Shown here: positions 7,477 through 15,530 of the stretch, piece by piece
How the letters are laid out: every line of letters starts with the position of its first letter
Numbering within the stretch: position 1 is the stretch's first letter
Assembly (NCBI GenBank): GCA_023415305.1
Contig: JAEZKZ010000027.1
Span: forward strand, 1 to 53,428
From: Bacillota bacterium
GTDB taxonomy: Bacteria; Bacillota; Clostridia; Acetivibrionales; DSM-1351
Direction: 5' to 3'
Length of the DNA stretch: 53,428 bases
The notes under the pieces: model-generated
Database searches by the model: none
What the model was told of the DNA's origin: nothing
Seen by the model: the letters and a program-made list of their open reading frames with translations, nothing else
Made by a program: the position numbers and the translations under genes

Positions 7477-8283
7477 ATGGAGAAAGGAACACTGTTGGGT
7501 AAAGGCGTAACCTCAGAAGTTTATATGTGGGGTCAGGATAAAGTGTTGAAACTGTATTTTGATAAACACATTACCCTTGACCAGATCAATCATGAGTCAA
7601 ATATCGGACATTTAGTTTATGAAAGCGGAATTCGCACACCTGCTGTATACGAAACAGTTGAAGTTGATGGTCGCAAAGGAATAATTTTTGAAAGAATATA
7701 TGGTAAAACAGTAAATGAACAGCTTTTGGAAGAACCTTGGAACTTATATTATTATATTAAGAAAATGGTAGCTTTGCAGCACAAAATTCACAATTTTTCG
7801 ACTCACGGGTTACCAACTCAGCAGGAAAGATTCTCATACACAATCAAGCTTTCTTCCCATATACTCGGTTATAGGGTTAAAAGAATACTGGATTATGTAG
7901 AAAGCCTGCCTGATGGTAACAGTATTTGCCATGGTGACCTTTATGTTAGTAATATTATCGTTTCAGGTAAAGAATTAGTGCCCATTGATTGGAATGGAGC
8001 CTATAAGGGAAACCCACTCGGTGATGTTGCCAGAACAGGTATTATGACCTGTTCACCTGCAGTACCAAAAGGATATCCTGACGAATATGCCATGTTTTTA
8101 TATTACCCTAAATTGACGGCATATTGGTTTTATCTGAATGAGTACATGCAGCTTGCAAAGGTCAGTTATGAGGGTATTGACGCATGGCTGCTTCCCGTAG
8201 CTGCTGCGAGACTCAAAGATAATGTACCGGGAGAAAGGAAATGGCTGACAGACATTATCGATAAACGGTTGGAGCAGCTATAG
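7477..8283 (+). CDS. Aminoglycoside-phosphotransferase-like (APH) kinase
   Basis: A 268-residue protein-kinase-like phosphotransferase. It has a glycine-rich start (LLGKGVTSEVYMWG), a candidate ATP-anchoring lysine K25 in VLKLY, the catalytic loop H152-G153-D154 with N159 (CHGDLYVSNI), and the metal-binding D171 in PIDWN, all in APH/choline-kinase order. ATP-dependent phosphorylation of a hydroxyl on a small molecule is the family role; the substrate is unknown. It lies 14 nt after the thioesterase, with GGAGAGG before the ATG. In a biosynthetic context it could tailor the product or give self-protection. No evidence points to a true aminoglycoside resistance gene. Confidence 0.85.
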   Translation: MEKGTLLGKGVTSEVYMWGQDKVLKLYFDKHITLDQINHESNIGHLVYESGIRTPAVYETVEVDGRKGIIFERIYGKTVNEQLLEEPWNLYYYIKKMVALQHKIHNFSTHGLPTQQERFSYTIKLSSHILGYRVKRILDYVESLPDGNSICHGDLYVSNIIVSGKELVPIDWNGAYKGNPLGDVARTGIMTCSPAVPKGYPDEYAMFLYYPKLTAYWFYLNEYMQLAKVSYEGIDAWLLPVAAARLKDNVPGERKWLTDIIDKRLEQL

Positions 8284-8336
8284 GATATACAAAAAAACAT
8301 TAAAATTAAAAAATCTGGTTTGTTGGAGCAAAGAAT

Positions 8337-9782
8337 ATGGATGATATGTTCAAGAACTATATGGAGATGTGCAATAAGATGTTAGAAAATGTCACAAGCT
8401 ACTATAAGTTTTCGACCCAGATTATGGGGAAATTTATAGACACCTATAACCAGAAGAATGGAGGAGATAATTACCTTCCGGCTAATGGTCATGAAATCTA
8501 TAATTATATAGCAAGATATGGAGTTGCGAATCTTCAGATCCAAGCTATAATGAAGCTTGATGGAAGGCTGGACTTTGATAAGCTAAACCGGGCTGTACGA
8601 CTATCAGTTGAGGCAGAGCCTTTATTGAAATGCAGGTTTGTTGAAGAGAATCCACCCCATTGGGAACCTTTGGAGAACATCGGCTTAGTAAACTACTGTT
8701 TCTTGCAGGAGGTTAATGATATTGATGCCGCAGTTCAGAATTTCATAGTAAGCCAGGTGAATCTGGATATGGACCCTATGCTGCATGTAAGGCTGCTTCG
8801 TTCGGAACAGTGTGATGTTTTAGCTCTAAAGATAAACCATACTTTCTGTGATGCGACAGGAGTAAAGGAATATCTACAACTTCTGACTGACATATATAAC
8901 ACCATAAATAAGGAAGATGGACAATATATACCTGTTCCAAGAATCGGCGGCAGAAAGGATCAGGATAGGCTTTTTGAAGAATTGGGAATAACAAATATTG
9001 ATTCAATATTCATACCTGGGGCAGACGTATTTCAACCTATGTGGTCATTTCCTTGGGAACCCTGTGGATCCAATATTCCCTGTATGTCAGTGTGCAAATT
9101 TCCGGACGGAATACTAGATGATATGAAAGAATATGCCAGAATCAGAGGTGCGACAGTAAATGATCTTATTCTTACAGCTTGTTACAGGGCTATGATTGAA
9201 ATGAATGATCCTGTATACGGAGTTCCTATGGAATTCCCAATTACTGTTGATTTACGCAGGTATCTTCCCGATCATAAAACCAATGCCATTCGAAATTTTT
9301 CAGGCGCAGTCGGTACCAAACTTGATATGATTTTAAATGAACCCTTTAATGAAACATTGCAAAGAGTCAGTAATATGATGAAGGGAATAAAACAAGCTTT
9401 TCCGGGACTGCAGAGTGCTATCGGACTGGAACGTATTGAAAGAATAAGCTATCAGGAGGTACTTTCCTACTATCAGGCAGTTGTGGAAACAAAGAAAACA
9501 CAATTATTTTGTCCGTTGTATTGCGGGGACAGGTGTTTGCCGACTTTATCCAATGTGGGGTATGTTTCCAACTCCTTAATAAAGTTTGCTGATAGCTCAG
9601 TAATTGATGCTTTTATTTTACCACCGGTTGTGCGTGCACCGGGACTTCTGCTGATGGCAAGTTCCTATAACTCGGCATTAACATTAGCTGCCGGTTATTA
9701 CAAAAGTACAGTTAATGGTGAGCATATTGATGAGCTTCTTAAGAAGATTAAGGATGAACTAATTTCGGGATATGGAGGTTAG
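8337..9782 (+). CDS. Condensation-domain-like acyltransferase (CoA/ACP-dependent acyltransferase fold)
   Basis: A 481-residue protein of the chloramphenicol-acetyltransferase/NRPS-condensation/alcohol-acyltransferase superfamily. The N-terminal half has the usual opening (QIQAIMKLDGRLDFDKLNRA). The active-site motif HHxxxDG appears as N167-H168-T-F-C-D172-A173, so the general base H168 and structural D172 are kept while Gly is Ala. A late SNVGYVSNS segment matches the position of the DFGWG-type structural motif. Such enzymes move an acyl group from CoA or a carrier protein to an OH or NH2. A close paralogue is at 12036-13433. The first 45 residues extend beyond the paralogue's start. The SD GGAG precedes the ATG at 8337. 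It ends the + operon at a terminator. Confidence 0.8.
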   Translation: MDDMFKNYMEMCNKMLENVTSYYKFSTQIMGKFIDTYNQKNGGDNYLPANGHEIYNYIARYGVANLQIQAIMKLDGRLDFDKLNRAVRLSVEAEPLLKCRFVEENPPHWEPLENIGLVNYCFLQEVNDIDAAVQNFIVSQVNLDMDPMLHVRLLRSEQCDVLALKINHTFCDATGVKEYLQLLTDIYNTINKEDGQYIPVPRIGGRKDQDRLFEELGITNIDSIFIPGADVFQPMWSFPWEPCGSNIPCMSVCKFPDGILDDMKEYARIRGATVNDLILTACYRAMIEMNDPVYGVPMEFPITVDLRRYLPDHKTNAIRNFSGAVGTKLDMILNEPFNETLQRVSNMMKGIKQAFPGLQSAIGLERIERISYQEVLSYYQAVVETKKTQLFCPLYCGDRCLPTLSNVGYVSNSLIKFADSSVIDAFILPPVVRAPGLLLMASSYNSALTLAAGYYKSTVNGEHIDELLKKIKDELISGYGG

Positions 9783-9803
9783 TATAAAAGAATAATAAGT
9801 AAA

Positions 9804-9840
9804 GGGGGCCGTCTCACTAATTAGTGACTGGCTCCTTTTC
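9804..9840 (+). terminator. Intrinsic terminator between convergent operons
   Basis: A GGGGCC/GGCTCC stem (with G-U pairing) encloses the perfect palindrome TCACTAATTAGTGA and is followed by CCTTTTC. It sits 21 nt after the + operon. On the minus strand the T-run is poor, so it serves mainly the + operon. Confidence 0.7.
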
Positions 9841-9922
9841 AATGCAATAAAATAAACCCCAAACTCCTCAGAGCGTGGGATTAAAGGTAGAATTTAATAT
9901 AGTGCAATTAGAAAGCAATTAG

Positions 9923-10684
9923 TTAATGGGCCAAATACCCACCATCTACTATCATTGATGTGCCAGTAACAAAACGGGAGGCGTCACTGAGTAGAAAAGC
10001 TGCTGCCGAGGCAACATCCTCAGGAGTACCAAGACCTAGAAGCTGCCGTTTTTTCAGGTCTGCTTCAAAATTGCTGTTGTTAACAAGATCAACCAATCCG
10101 TCATATATTTGAGTTTTAATCATACTTGGTGAAATGGAATTTATTCTTATATTTCTTGGTGCAAGCTCCAGTGCCAATGACCTTATAGCACTTTCAAGAG
10201 CTCCCTTGCTTGCAGAGTATGCAGCCAGTCCTCTGGCACCGACCCTGCTGGAAATAGATGAAATTGCAACGATGCTGCCACCGTCATCATTATATTTCCT
10301 TTTACTGAAATGTTTTACGAGTTCCATGAAGGAGTAAAAATTAGTGGACATAATATTGTTCAAGTCCGAAAGTTTTAAATACTGTATGGGAATTGTACGA
10401 GAGATTCCTGCCGAATGTACAATCCCATTAAGCTTTTTACCATCAGAAGTTATTTTGTCCAACATAACTTCTATGTCATTATAATTATTTAAGTCAATCG
10501 GATAGTAGGAATGATTGCCCGCTTCCAGTTCTTTTAAGGTCTCTTTGAGCTTATCTTCATTCCTGGCAGCCATAGTAATATTTGCTCCGATTTTACTTAA
10601 AAATATCGAAATACCTTTCCCAATTCCTGAGGAGGCTCCCGTAACCAATATGTTTTTTCCACTGAGATCCAAGGGGTTTATCAT
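9923..10684 (-). CDS. Short-chain dehydrogenase/reductase (3-oxoacyl-ACP reductase-like)
   Basis: A 253-residue SDR. It has the NAD(P)-binding motif TGASSGIG at residues 15-22, an H-S-A-G segment at 90-93 in the NNAG position, and the catalytic triad S143, Y156, K160 (YSASK). The C-terminal part has the RINSISPSMIKT loop and VTGTSMIVDGGY, as in FabG-type enzymes. A3R40-R41 after the second strand suggests NADPH preference, as an inference. It is the last gene of the minus operon and its ATG overlaps the ketosynthase stop by 4 nt, so translation is coupled. The likely job is reduction of the 3-oxo group made by the neighbouring ketosynthase on ACP. Confidence 0.9.
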   Translation of the reverse strand: MINPLDLSGKNILVTGASSGIGKGISIFLSKIGANITMAARNEDKLKETLKELEAGNHSYYPIDLNNYNDIEVMLDKITSDGKKLNGIVHSAGISRTIPIQYLKLSDLNNIMSTNFYSFMELVKHFSKRKYNDDGGSIVAISSISSRVGARGLAAYSASKGALESAIRSLALELAPRNIRINSISPSMIKTQIYDGLVDLVNNSNFEADLKKRQLLGLGTPEDVASAAAFLLSDASRFVTGTSMIVDGGYLAH

Positions 10685-11751
10685 TTTTTGTCATCTCCAT
10701 TGAAATAATAATCGGTATATATCATAGGCATAAATGCTGACTTATTTATTTCAAGATAAACTCCTCCGTATGACAGGCCAACACCAAATCCGCATAACAT
10801 AAGTTTGACTGCACCTTCAGATGGGTCTTCTCCTATTGCATCAACCAAAGTTAAGGGGATGGATTCACCACTTGTGTTACCATACCTGTCAATAGATATA
10901 GGGACTTTTTCCGAAGGCAAACCGAGTTTTTTTGCTAAATGCTTTAGAATATACAAGTTGGCTTGATGAAAAACAAACATGTCAATGTTGTTCATATCGA
11001 TAGAATACTCTGACATAAAGCTATTTAAGGCTTTAGGTACGTCAGTGATAGTAAAAGCAAAAACGTCAGCCCCATTCATAGACAAATCATAGGCCGATGA
11101 ATCAGTTATAGTCTTACTCCTGCTTCTTGCATGTCCCGCAGGCACCATGATACTTTTGTAGCCGCTGCCCTTAGTCTTTAAAAAGTACTTGATTTCTTTG
11201 CCCTCTGACTTTTCCAAGGCTGTGGCTGAGCCTCCGTCACCAAAAATCATAGCTGTAGCACTGTCATTTTGATTTATACCGAAGTTACTTGTATCTCCAA
11301 CCAGTAGAAGGACTCTGTTAATGTTCTGAGTTGTTATCATTGTTGCAGCTTGCCACACACCGTAAACATAAGCAGAACAGCCGAGATTAATGTCAAAGGC
11401 GATACAGTCCTCACTTAACCCGAGTCTATGCTGTAGAACACAAGCTGTTGCTGGTACTGCATAATCAGGTGTCTGGGTTATAAGAATTAAGGCGTCTATT
11501 GAGGAGGCCTCCCAGTTCAATTTTTCCATGACATTTTTAGCGGCGATATAGCATAAATCGGAGCTACATTGCTCATCAATAGCTACATGTCTTGTTTTTA
11601 CTCCTGTCATATTGATGAACTTTCGTACACTCTCCTCACCAAAGGTTTCAAAGTAATCCTCATTGTTTACTATACGTTCAGGTACAGCACAGGCTATACC
11701 CTTAATCTCTACGTTCTTTAATATACCGTTAGCCAATTGTTTACACCTCAC
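10681..11751 (-). CDS. 3-oxoacyl-ACP synthase III (FabH/KAS III-like)
   Basis: A thiolase-fold ketosynthase of about 350 residues. The KAS III triad is complete: C125 in LGCSAY, H262 in FHQAN, N292 in GNTSGES (numbered from the GTG start). The family condenses an acyl-CoA or acyl-ACP starter with a malonyl unit, or in some branches makes C-O or C-N bonds. The GTG at 11751 overlaps the ACP stop (translation coupling); a TTG at 11736 with GAGGTG upstream is an equally possible start. Being clustered with its own ACP, reductase and acyltransferases, and away from any fatty-acid synthase genes, points to secondary metabolism and not the housekeeping FabH. Confidence 0.9.
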   Translation of the reverse strand: MRCKQLANGILKNVEIKGIACAVPERIVNNEDYFETFGEESVRKFINMTGVKTRHVAIDEQCSSDLCYIAAKNVMEKLNWEASSIDALILITQTPDYAVPATACVLQHRLGLSEDCIAFDINLGCSAYVYGVWQAATMITTQNINRVLLLVGDTSNFGINQNDSATAMIFGDGGSATALEKSEGKEIKYFLKTKGSGYKSIMVPAGHARSRSKTITDSSAYDLSMNGADVFAFTITDVPKALNSFMSEYSIDMNNIDMFVFHQANLYILKHLAKKLGLPSEKVPISIDRYGNTSGESIPLTLVDAIGEDPSEGAVKLMLCGFGVGLSYGGVYLEINKSAFMPMIYTDYYFNGDDKK

Positions 11752-11966
11752 TCCATTTCGTCAAGAATATCTTTTACAGTTATAAACTTTTTAACATCTT
11801 CTGATTTGAGTTCCTTGCCGTAAACGCTATCAAACATAGCAATTGTAGATACTGCAGCCATCGAATCCCATTCGTTTATAGTACTTAGAACAGCAGACTC
11901 CTCCAAAGTATCTTTTTCAATGAGAAGCAATTCCTCAAGCAAATTTAGCTTTTCTTTAACAGTCAT
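11748..11966 (-). CDS. Acyl carrier protein
   Basis: A 72-residue acidic helical protein with the phosphopantetheine attachment motif D-S-M: S35 in NEWDSMAAVS. The length and the VKKFITVKDILDEM C-terminal helix fit PP-binding proteins. The motif is DSM and not the DSL of housekeeping fatty-acid ACPs, and the WDS context resembles stand-alone carrier proteins of secondary metabolism. The SD is GGAG, about 10 nt upstream of the ATG. The gene overlaps the ketosynthase start by 4 nt. It is expected to carry the chain between ketosynthase, reductase and acyltransferases after modification by a phosphopantetheinyl transferase encoded elsewhere. Confidence 0.9.
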   Translation of the reverse strand: MTVKEKLNLLEELLLIEKDTLEESAVLSTINEWDSMAAVSTIAMFDSVYGKELKSEDVKKFITVKDILDEME

Positions 11967-12035
11967 ATCATAATCTCCATTCCAGTAATAAGTGTATACA
12001 TAATAGTAGAGTATGCTGTTCCAGAGAAATATGTG

Positions 12036-13433
12036 CTATGGGTTACATCCCTCTATTAGCTCTTTTTTAATTTTGTCCAGAAGATTTTCAATATCAGACT
12101 TATTGGCTGAAGGTTCATAATAACCGATTGCTAAAGTTACAATACCATTATAGGTACTTGCAACAAGCAGTAATCCCGGAGCACGAACAACTGGCGGTAT
12201 AATGTATGCATCAGTTACCGTTCTATCACTAAAATTAATCGGATTCTTTGAGATATAACCGCAGTTTGATAATGCGAGGCCGCAATTAGCAATAGCAAAA
12301 AATGGATTATTCGATGTAAATTCAATTAGTTGAGATAAATACTTGTAATAAGCACATACATTACGGAAACTTATACTCTCGATATATTCTGCCCATAGGG
12401 AGTTCAATATACTTGGATGTTTGGACCTCATCTCTGAAGTAACAGCTGTTACTCTTGCAAGGGTATCTTCGAAAGTCTCGTGATGCCTTCTGTCTATTTT
12501 TATATTTATCCCGCCGGATAAGTTCCTTATAGCATTAGCCTTTTGATCAGAAAGATACTTACGCAAATCAATAGTTATAGGAATATCCATTGGAATACCG
12601 TATGGGGCTTTGGTTATTTTAAACATTGCCCTGAAAATTGCAGTCAGTAACAGGTCATTGATTGTTGAATTTCTGTCCTTAGCATATTTGCTCATTATTT
12701 CAAGTTGACCCTGAGGAAGCTTACATACAGGGAAAATTACCTTTCCCATTTGGTTATTTTTCCATGGAAAGGTCCAGGTAGGTAATGCAACTTGCTGTTG
12801 AATACTCCAAGCTGTATCAGGTCTTTCATCACTACAAGCGATTTTTAGTTCATCAATATCTTTTCTGTCACGAATACTTATATCAGGTATATACTCGGTA
12901 TCTCCAGCTGCAATGTGTGAATAAATATCTGATAGAAGCAGGACATATTCTCTGGCGCCAGCGCCATCGCAGCATACATGGTTAATTTTAATGCCTAATG
13001 TATCATTTGACCCTTTTCGAATCAGTCTGATTAAAACCATAGGATCCTTATTCATGCTCATTGGGCTTTCCAGAAATCTTTTAACACCGTCCTCGTCATT
13101 GTCGGTCTCTTCGAAGGAACAGAACTTGTTGATATCATCAATATCATCAAAACGTTTCCAATAAGGCGAATCGCTTTTAACAAACCGACATCCGAAAACC
13201 GGTTCTACGTCAACCGACAATCTAACTGCCCTTACGAGAGTATCAAAGTCCAGTGTACCATCAAATTTCATTATAAATTGAATCTGAAAATTTGCCATTC
13301 CGTACTTGGCAATATAATTACCCATATCATGAGCAGTTGCCGGTATAATGCCTTTATAATCAACGGAATAGCTGTCTGTTGGTTTATCTCTAAAGTTGCT
13401 TTCCGGAAAGACTTTATTAATGTCATTATTCAT
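12036..13433 (-). CDS. Condensation-domain-like acyltransferase, paralogue of 8337-9782
   Basis: A 465-residue protein of the same superfamily and close to the 8337 protein: IAKYGMANFQIQ against IARYGVANLQIQ, RAVRLSVDVEP against RAVRLSVEAEP, PPVVRAPGLLL shared exactly. The active-site motif is N151-H152-V-C-C-D156-G157, the full xHxxxDG form including the Gly that the paralogue lacks. A late SNCGYISKN segment occupies the DFGWG position. It is the first gene of the minus operon, with GGAGA about 9 nt before the ATG and 69 nt before the ACP gene. It likely takes an acyl group from the local ACP. Two non-identical copies may acylate two positions or act on donor and acceptor separately. Confidence 0.8.
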   Translation of the reverse strand: MNNDINKVFPESNFRDKPTDSYSVDYKGIIPATAHDMGNYIAKYGMANFQIQFIMKFDGTLDFDTLVRAVRLSVDVEPVFGCRFVKSDSPYWKRFDDIDDINKFCSFEETDNDEDGVKRFLESPMSMNKDPMVLIRLIRKGSNDTLGIKINHVCCDGAGAREYVLLLSDIYSHIAAGDTEYIPDISIRDRKDIDELKIACSDERPDTAWSIQQQVALPTWTFPWKNNQMGKVIFPVCKLPQGQLEIMSKYAKDRNSTINDLLLTAIFRAMFKITKAPYGIPMDIPITIDLRKYLSDQKANAIRNLSGGINIKIDRRHHETFEDTLARVTAVTSEMRSKHPSILNSLWAEYIESISFRNVCAYYKYLSQLIEFTSNNPFFAIANCGLALSNCGYISKNPINFSDRTVTDAYIIPPVVRAPGLLLVASTYNGIVTLAIGYYEPSANKSDIENLLDKIKKELIEGCNP

Positions 13434-13709
13434 ATCATATTCTCCATAATAATTTTACAATGACATATTATGTACTCTTATATATAACTGTTACAATTGA
13501 CAGAAATACTGGAAAAAGCCTGTGTTGAACCCGGTGACATAAAATCCTCTTTAGGGTATAGAAAAGCTGCGGTTTCATATCAATCAGGATTTGAGAGAAA
13601 CATATACATATGATTTTTGGTTATAACGATGATGAAAGATCAAACAATGTAGGTTTGTTTTAATTTATAACGAAAAATAAATAATTTATAAAATTTAATA
13701 AAATATTTA

Positions 13710-13738
13710 TTGATTTAAATAAAACTATTTAGTATAAT
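13710..13738 (+). promoter_or_regulatory. Promoter of the sugar ABC operon
   Basis: TTGATT at 13710-13715, a 17-nt spacer, and a perfect TATAAT at 13733-13738. It implies a 5' leader of about 355 nt before the binding-protein gene. Confidence 0.65.
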
Positions 13739-13789
13739 ACAACTAAAGATTTCAAATATGTTTGTACTGCAAAATTGTAAGGAGAAACA

Positions 13790-13885
13790 ATGATATTTAT
13801 ATACATGTTTTTCAACTGCCTACGAACAATGTTTCAACGCTCATTAGTAGTTAATAAATTTTCTAACGAACATTTATTGACATAA
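13790..13885 (+). CDS. Possible 31-residue leader ORF
   Basis: An ATG at 13790 follows AAGGAG with good spacing about 50 nt after the promoter, and opens a 31-codon frame ending in TAA. The peptide (start MIFIYMFFNCLRTM) is hydrophobic then basic. It has no recognisable family. It could be a leader peptide affecting the downstream operon, or a chance ORF. Confidence 0.3.
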   Translation: MIFIYMFFNCLRTMFQRSLVVNKFSNEHLLT

Positions 13886-14051
13886 ATATAACAGAACCTC
13901 CTATTTACTCAAAAAGTATTTCTGAAATGTTTTGATTTTAATATAATTTATGGAATTAGGTATACATAAGGTGTATTGTGATTTTGGCTGATATCCTGAC
14001 GAGTAGAATAATAAGCATTCTTTATTATCGTGGTTTAAAAGAAGGAGTTTA

Positions 14052-14067
14052 CGGAAGTATACTTCCG
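14052..14067. promoter_or_regulatory. Perfect 16-nt palindrome, candidate operator
   Basis: CGGAAGTATACTTCCG lies 34 nt before the start codon of the binding-protein gene. It suits a dimeric repressor; the nearest candidate is the LacI-type regulator at 23927. It could instead form a leader stem. Confidence 0.4.
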
Positions 14068-14101
14068 AGAATTCAATAAACAAACTAAGGGAGGATTTAT
14101 A

Positions 14102-15448
14102 ATGAAACACACATTTTCACCAAAGGGGAGAAAAGTAATTTCCCTGCTTCTCGTTATCCTAATGTTAGCAACATTTGCTGTTGGTTGTGGTTCAAATAAT
14201 AATAGCGCCACAAGCAGTAGCGACACAACTTCATCAAATGAATCTAATTCTTCTTCGGCCAGTACAAATGCATCTGGTGGTGTGACAGAGCTAACCTACT
14301 GGGCACAGGCTGACCGCCAAGAAGCCTTTGATCCTATTACAAAAGAATTTAACGAAAGTAACAAAGACGTTCACGTAACTGTAGCTTACTATGATACAGA
14401 TGGTCTTAAAAATGCGTGCAAGGTTGGTGCGGCTTCAGGAACACTTGCTGACATGTGGTTCAATTGGGGTGGTAGCCTGGGGCAATACTATGTTGACAAT
14501 GGTCTTACATATGATCTTACTTCATATGCTGAGAAAAACAGTTGGTCGAATAAGTTCAAAGAGAGCGCCCTTTCACTTTGTACTTTAGACGGTAAACTCT
14601 CCGGTTATCCTACAAATGTAAGTGTTCTGGGTATGTTCTATAATAAAGCAATTTTTGATAAATATGGCATACAAATTCCTTCAAGCCTCGAAGATCTCGA
14701 AAAAGCTGCTGCAACTTTGAAACAGAATGGCGTAACACCATTCTCTACAGCAGGACTTCATGGATGGCACGTAATGCGTATAATCGAGCAGTTAATTGAA
14801 TATTACGCTGGAACTGATCACCACGACAAGTTACAAACTATGGACACCAGTTGGGATGACCCTGCTGTTATCAGTGCGTTTACTAAGTATCAGGAATGGT
14901 GTAAGCTTGGATACTTCCCTGAGGGTTTCCTGACTAATGACCCTAATGATACATTTATCGCCCTTGCTAAGAAGAAAGCGGCAATGGATCTTCAAGGCCA
15001 ATGGTATGATGGTACTATTACTAGTAATGAGCAAAAAGTAGAAGATTACGGGTGGTTTCCATTCCCGAACAAGACCGGAAGAATGTCAGCTTTTGTAGAG
15101 ATGACTCAGATCAATTCCAAACTTGATGAAGCAAAGGTTGACAAGGCTGTTAAATATCTTGATTTTGTGTTCTCAGCTAAAAACGCTGATACATACTCCC
15201 AGTATCTGAACCTTCCTTTAGCATCTATTGACGCTAAAATAGCGGATGGGTATCCGCATATAAAGGAAATGTATGATTATGCGAATGAGAAGGGAACTTT
15301 TACAATAACTGACCAGGCATTCCCGGCTCAGGTTGCAGATGTGCTTTTCCGCAATCAGGACGCATTATATGGGAATAAGACTGATCCGAAAGCAGCAGCG
15401 GCTGATATTGAAGCCGCAATTAAATCCTATAAGTCATCAAGCAAATAG
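14102..15448 (+). CDS. Carbohydrate ABC transporter substrate-binding lipoprotein (CUT1, SBP family 1)
   Basis: A 448-residue lipoprotein: basic N terminus, hydrophobic core, lipobox AVGC with C29 as lipid anchor, then a Ser/Asn/Thr-rich linker to about residue 60 and the SBP_bac_1 domain (ELTYWAQADRQEAFDPITKEF at its start). It captures a mono- or oligosaccharide outside the membrane and delivers it to the two permeases that follow. GGAGG precedes the ATG at 14102. A strong hairpin lies between it and the first permease, as is common where receptor mRNA is kept in excess. Genes downstream suggest a branched pentose or glycoside ligand (inference). Confidence 0.92.
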   Translation: MKHTFSPKGRKVISLLLVILMLATFAVGCGSNNNSATSSSDTTSSNESNSSSASTNASGGVTELTYWAQADRQEAFDPITKEFNESNKDVHVTVAYYDTDGLKNACKVGAASGTLADMWFNWGGSLGQYYVDNGLTYDLTSYAEKNSWSNKFKESALSLCTLDGKLSGYPTNVSVLGMFYNKAIFDKYGIQIPSSLEDLEKAAATLKQNGVTPFSTAGLHGWHVMRIIEQLIEYYAGTDHHDKLQTMDTSWDDPAVISAFTKYQEWCKLGYFPEGFLTNDPNDTFIALAKKKAAMDLQGQWYDGTITSNEQKVEDYGWFPFPNKTGRMSAFVEMTQINSKLDEAKVDKAVKYLDFVFSAKNADTYSQYLNLPLASIDAKIADGYPHIKEMYDYANEKGTFTITDQAFPAQVADVLFRNQDALYGNKTDPKAAAADIEAAIKSYKSSSK

Positions 15449-15452
15449 AAGC

Positions 15453-15508
15453 ATAATATTACCTGTATTATGAGGAGGGAGGTGCTACTTCCCTCCTCAC
15501 TGTAATAT
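15453..15508 (+). other. Strong stem-loop between receptor and permease genes
   Basis: The inner stem GAGGAGGGA/TCCCTCCTC (15472-15480 and 15490-15498) is perfect, and an outer ATATTAC/GTAATAT pairing surrounds it. There is no T-run. It probably stabilises or partly terminates the receptor transcript. Confidence 0.6.
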
Positions 15509-15530
15509 CACTAAATAAAGGAGAAACATA

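Larger units (their letters stand above)
13434..14101. other. Intergenic region between the biosynthetic island and the sugar operon
   Basis: It is AT-rich and holds the minus-operon leader, the + promoter at 13710-13738, a possible leader ORF and a palindrome (listed separately). On the + strand 13497-13613 is an open stretch with coding-like content (EILEKACVEPGDIKSSLGYR and onward to a TGA), without SD or start. I do not recognise it; it may be a decayed gene end. Confidence 0.4.

Noticed and set aside
7477..8283. Aminoglycoside resistance gene
   Set aside because: Only the general APH/choline-kinase motifs are present; the operon context is acyl metabolism, so a resistance call would overreach.
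10681..11966. Housekeeping fatty-acid synthesis genes (fabH, acpP)
   Set aside because: No fabD, fabF or acc genes nearby; the ACP motif is DSM, and the genes are linked to condensation-like acyltransferases.
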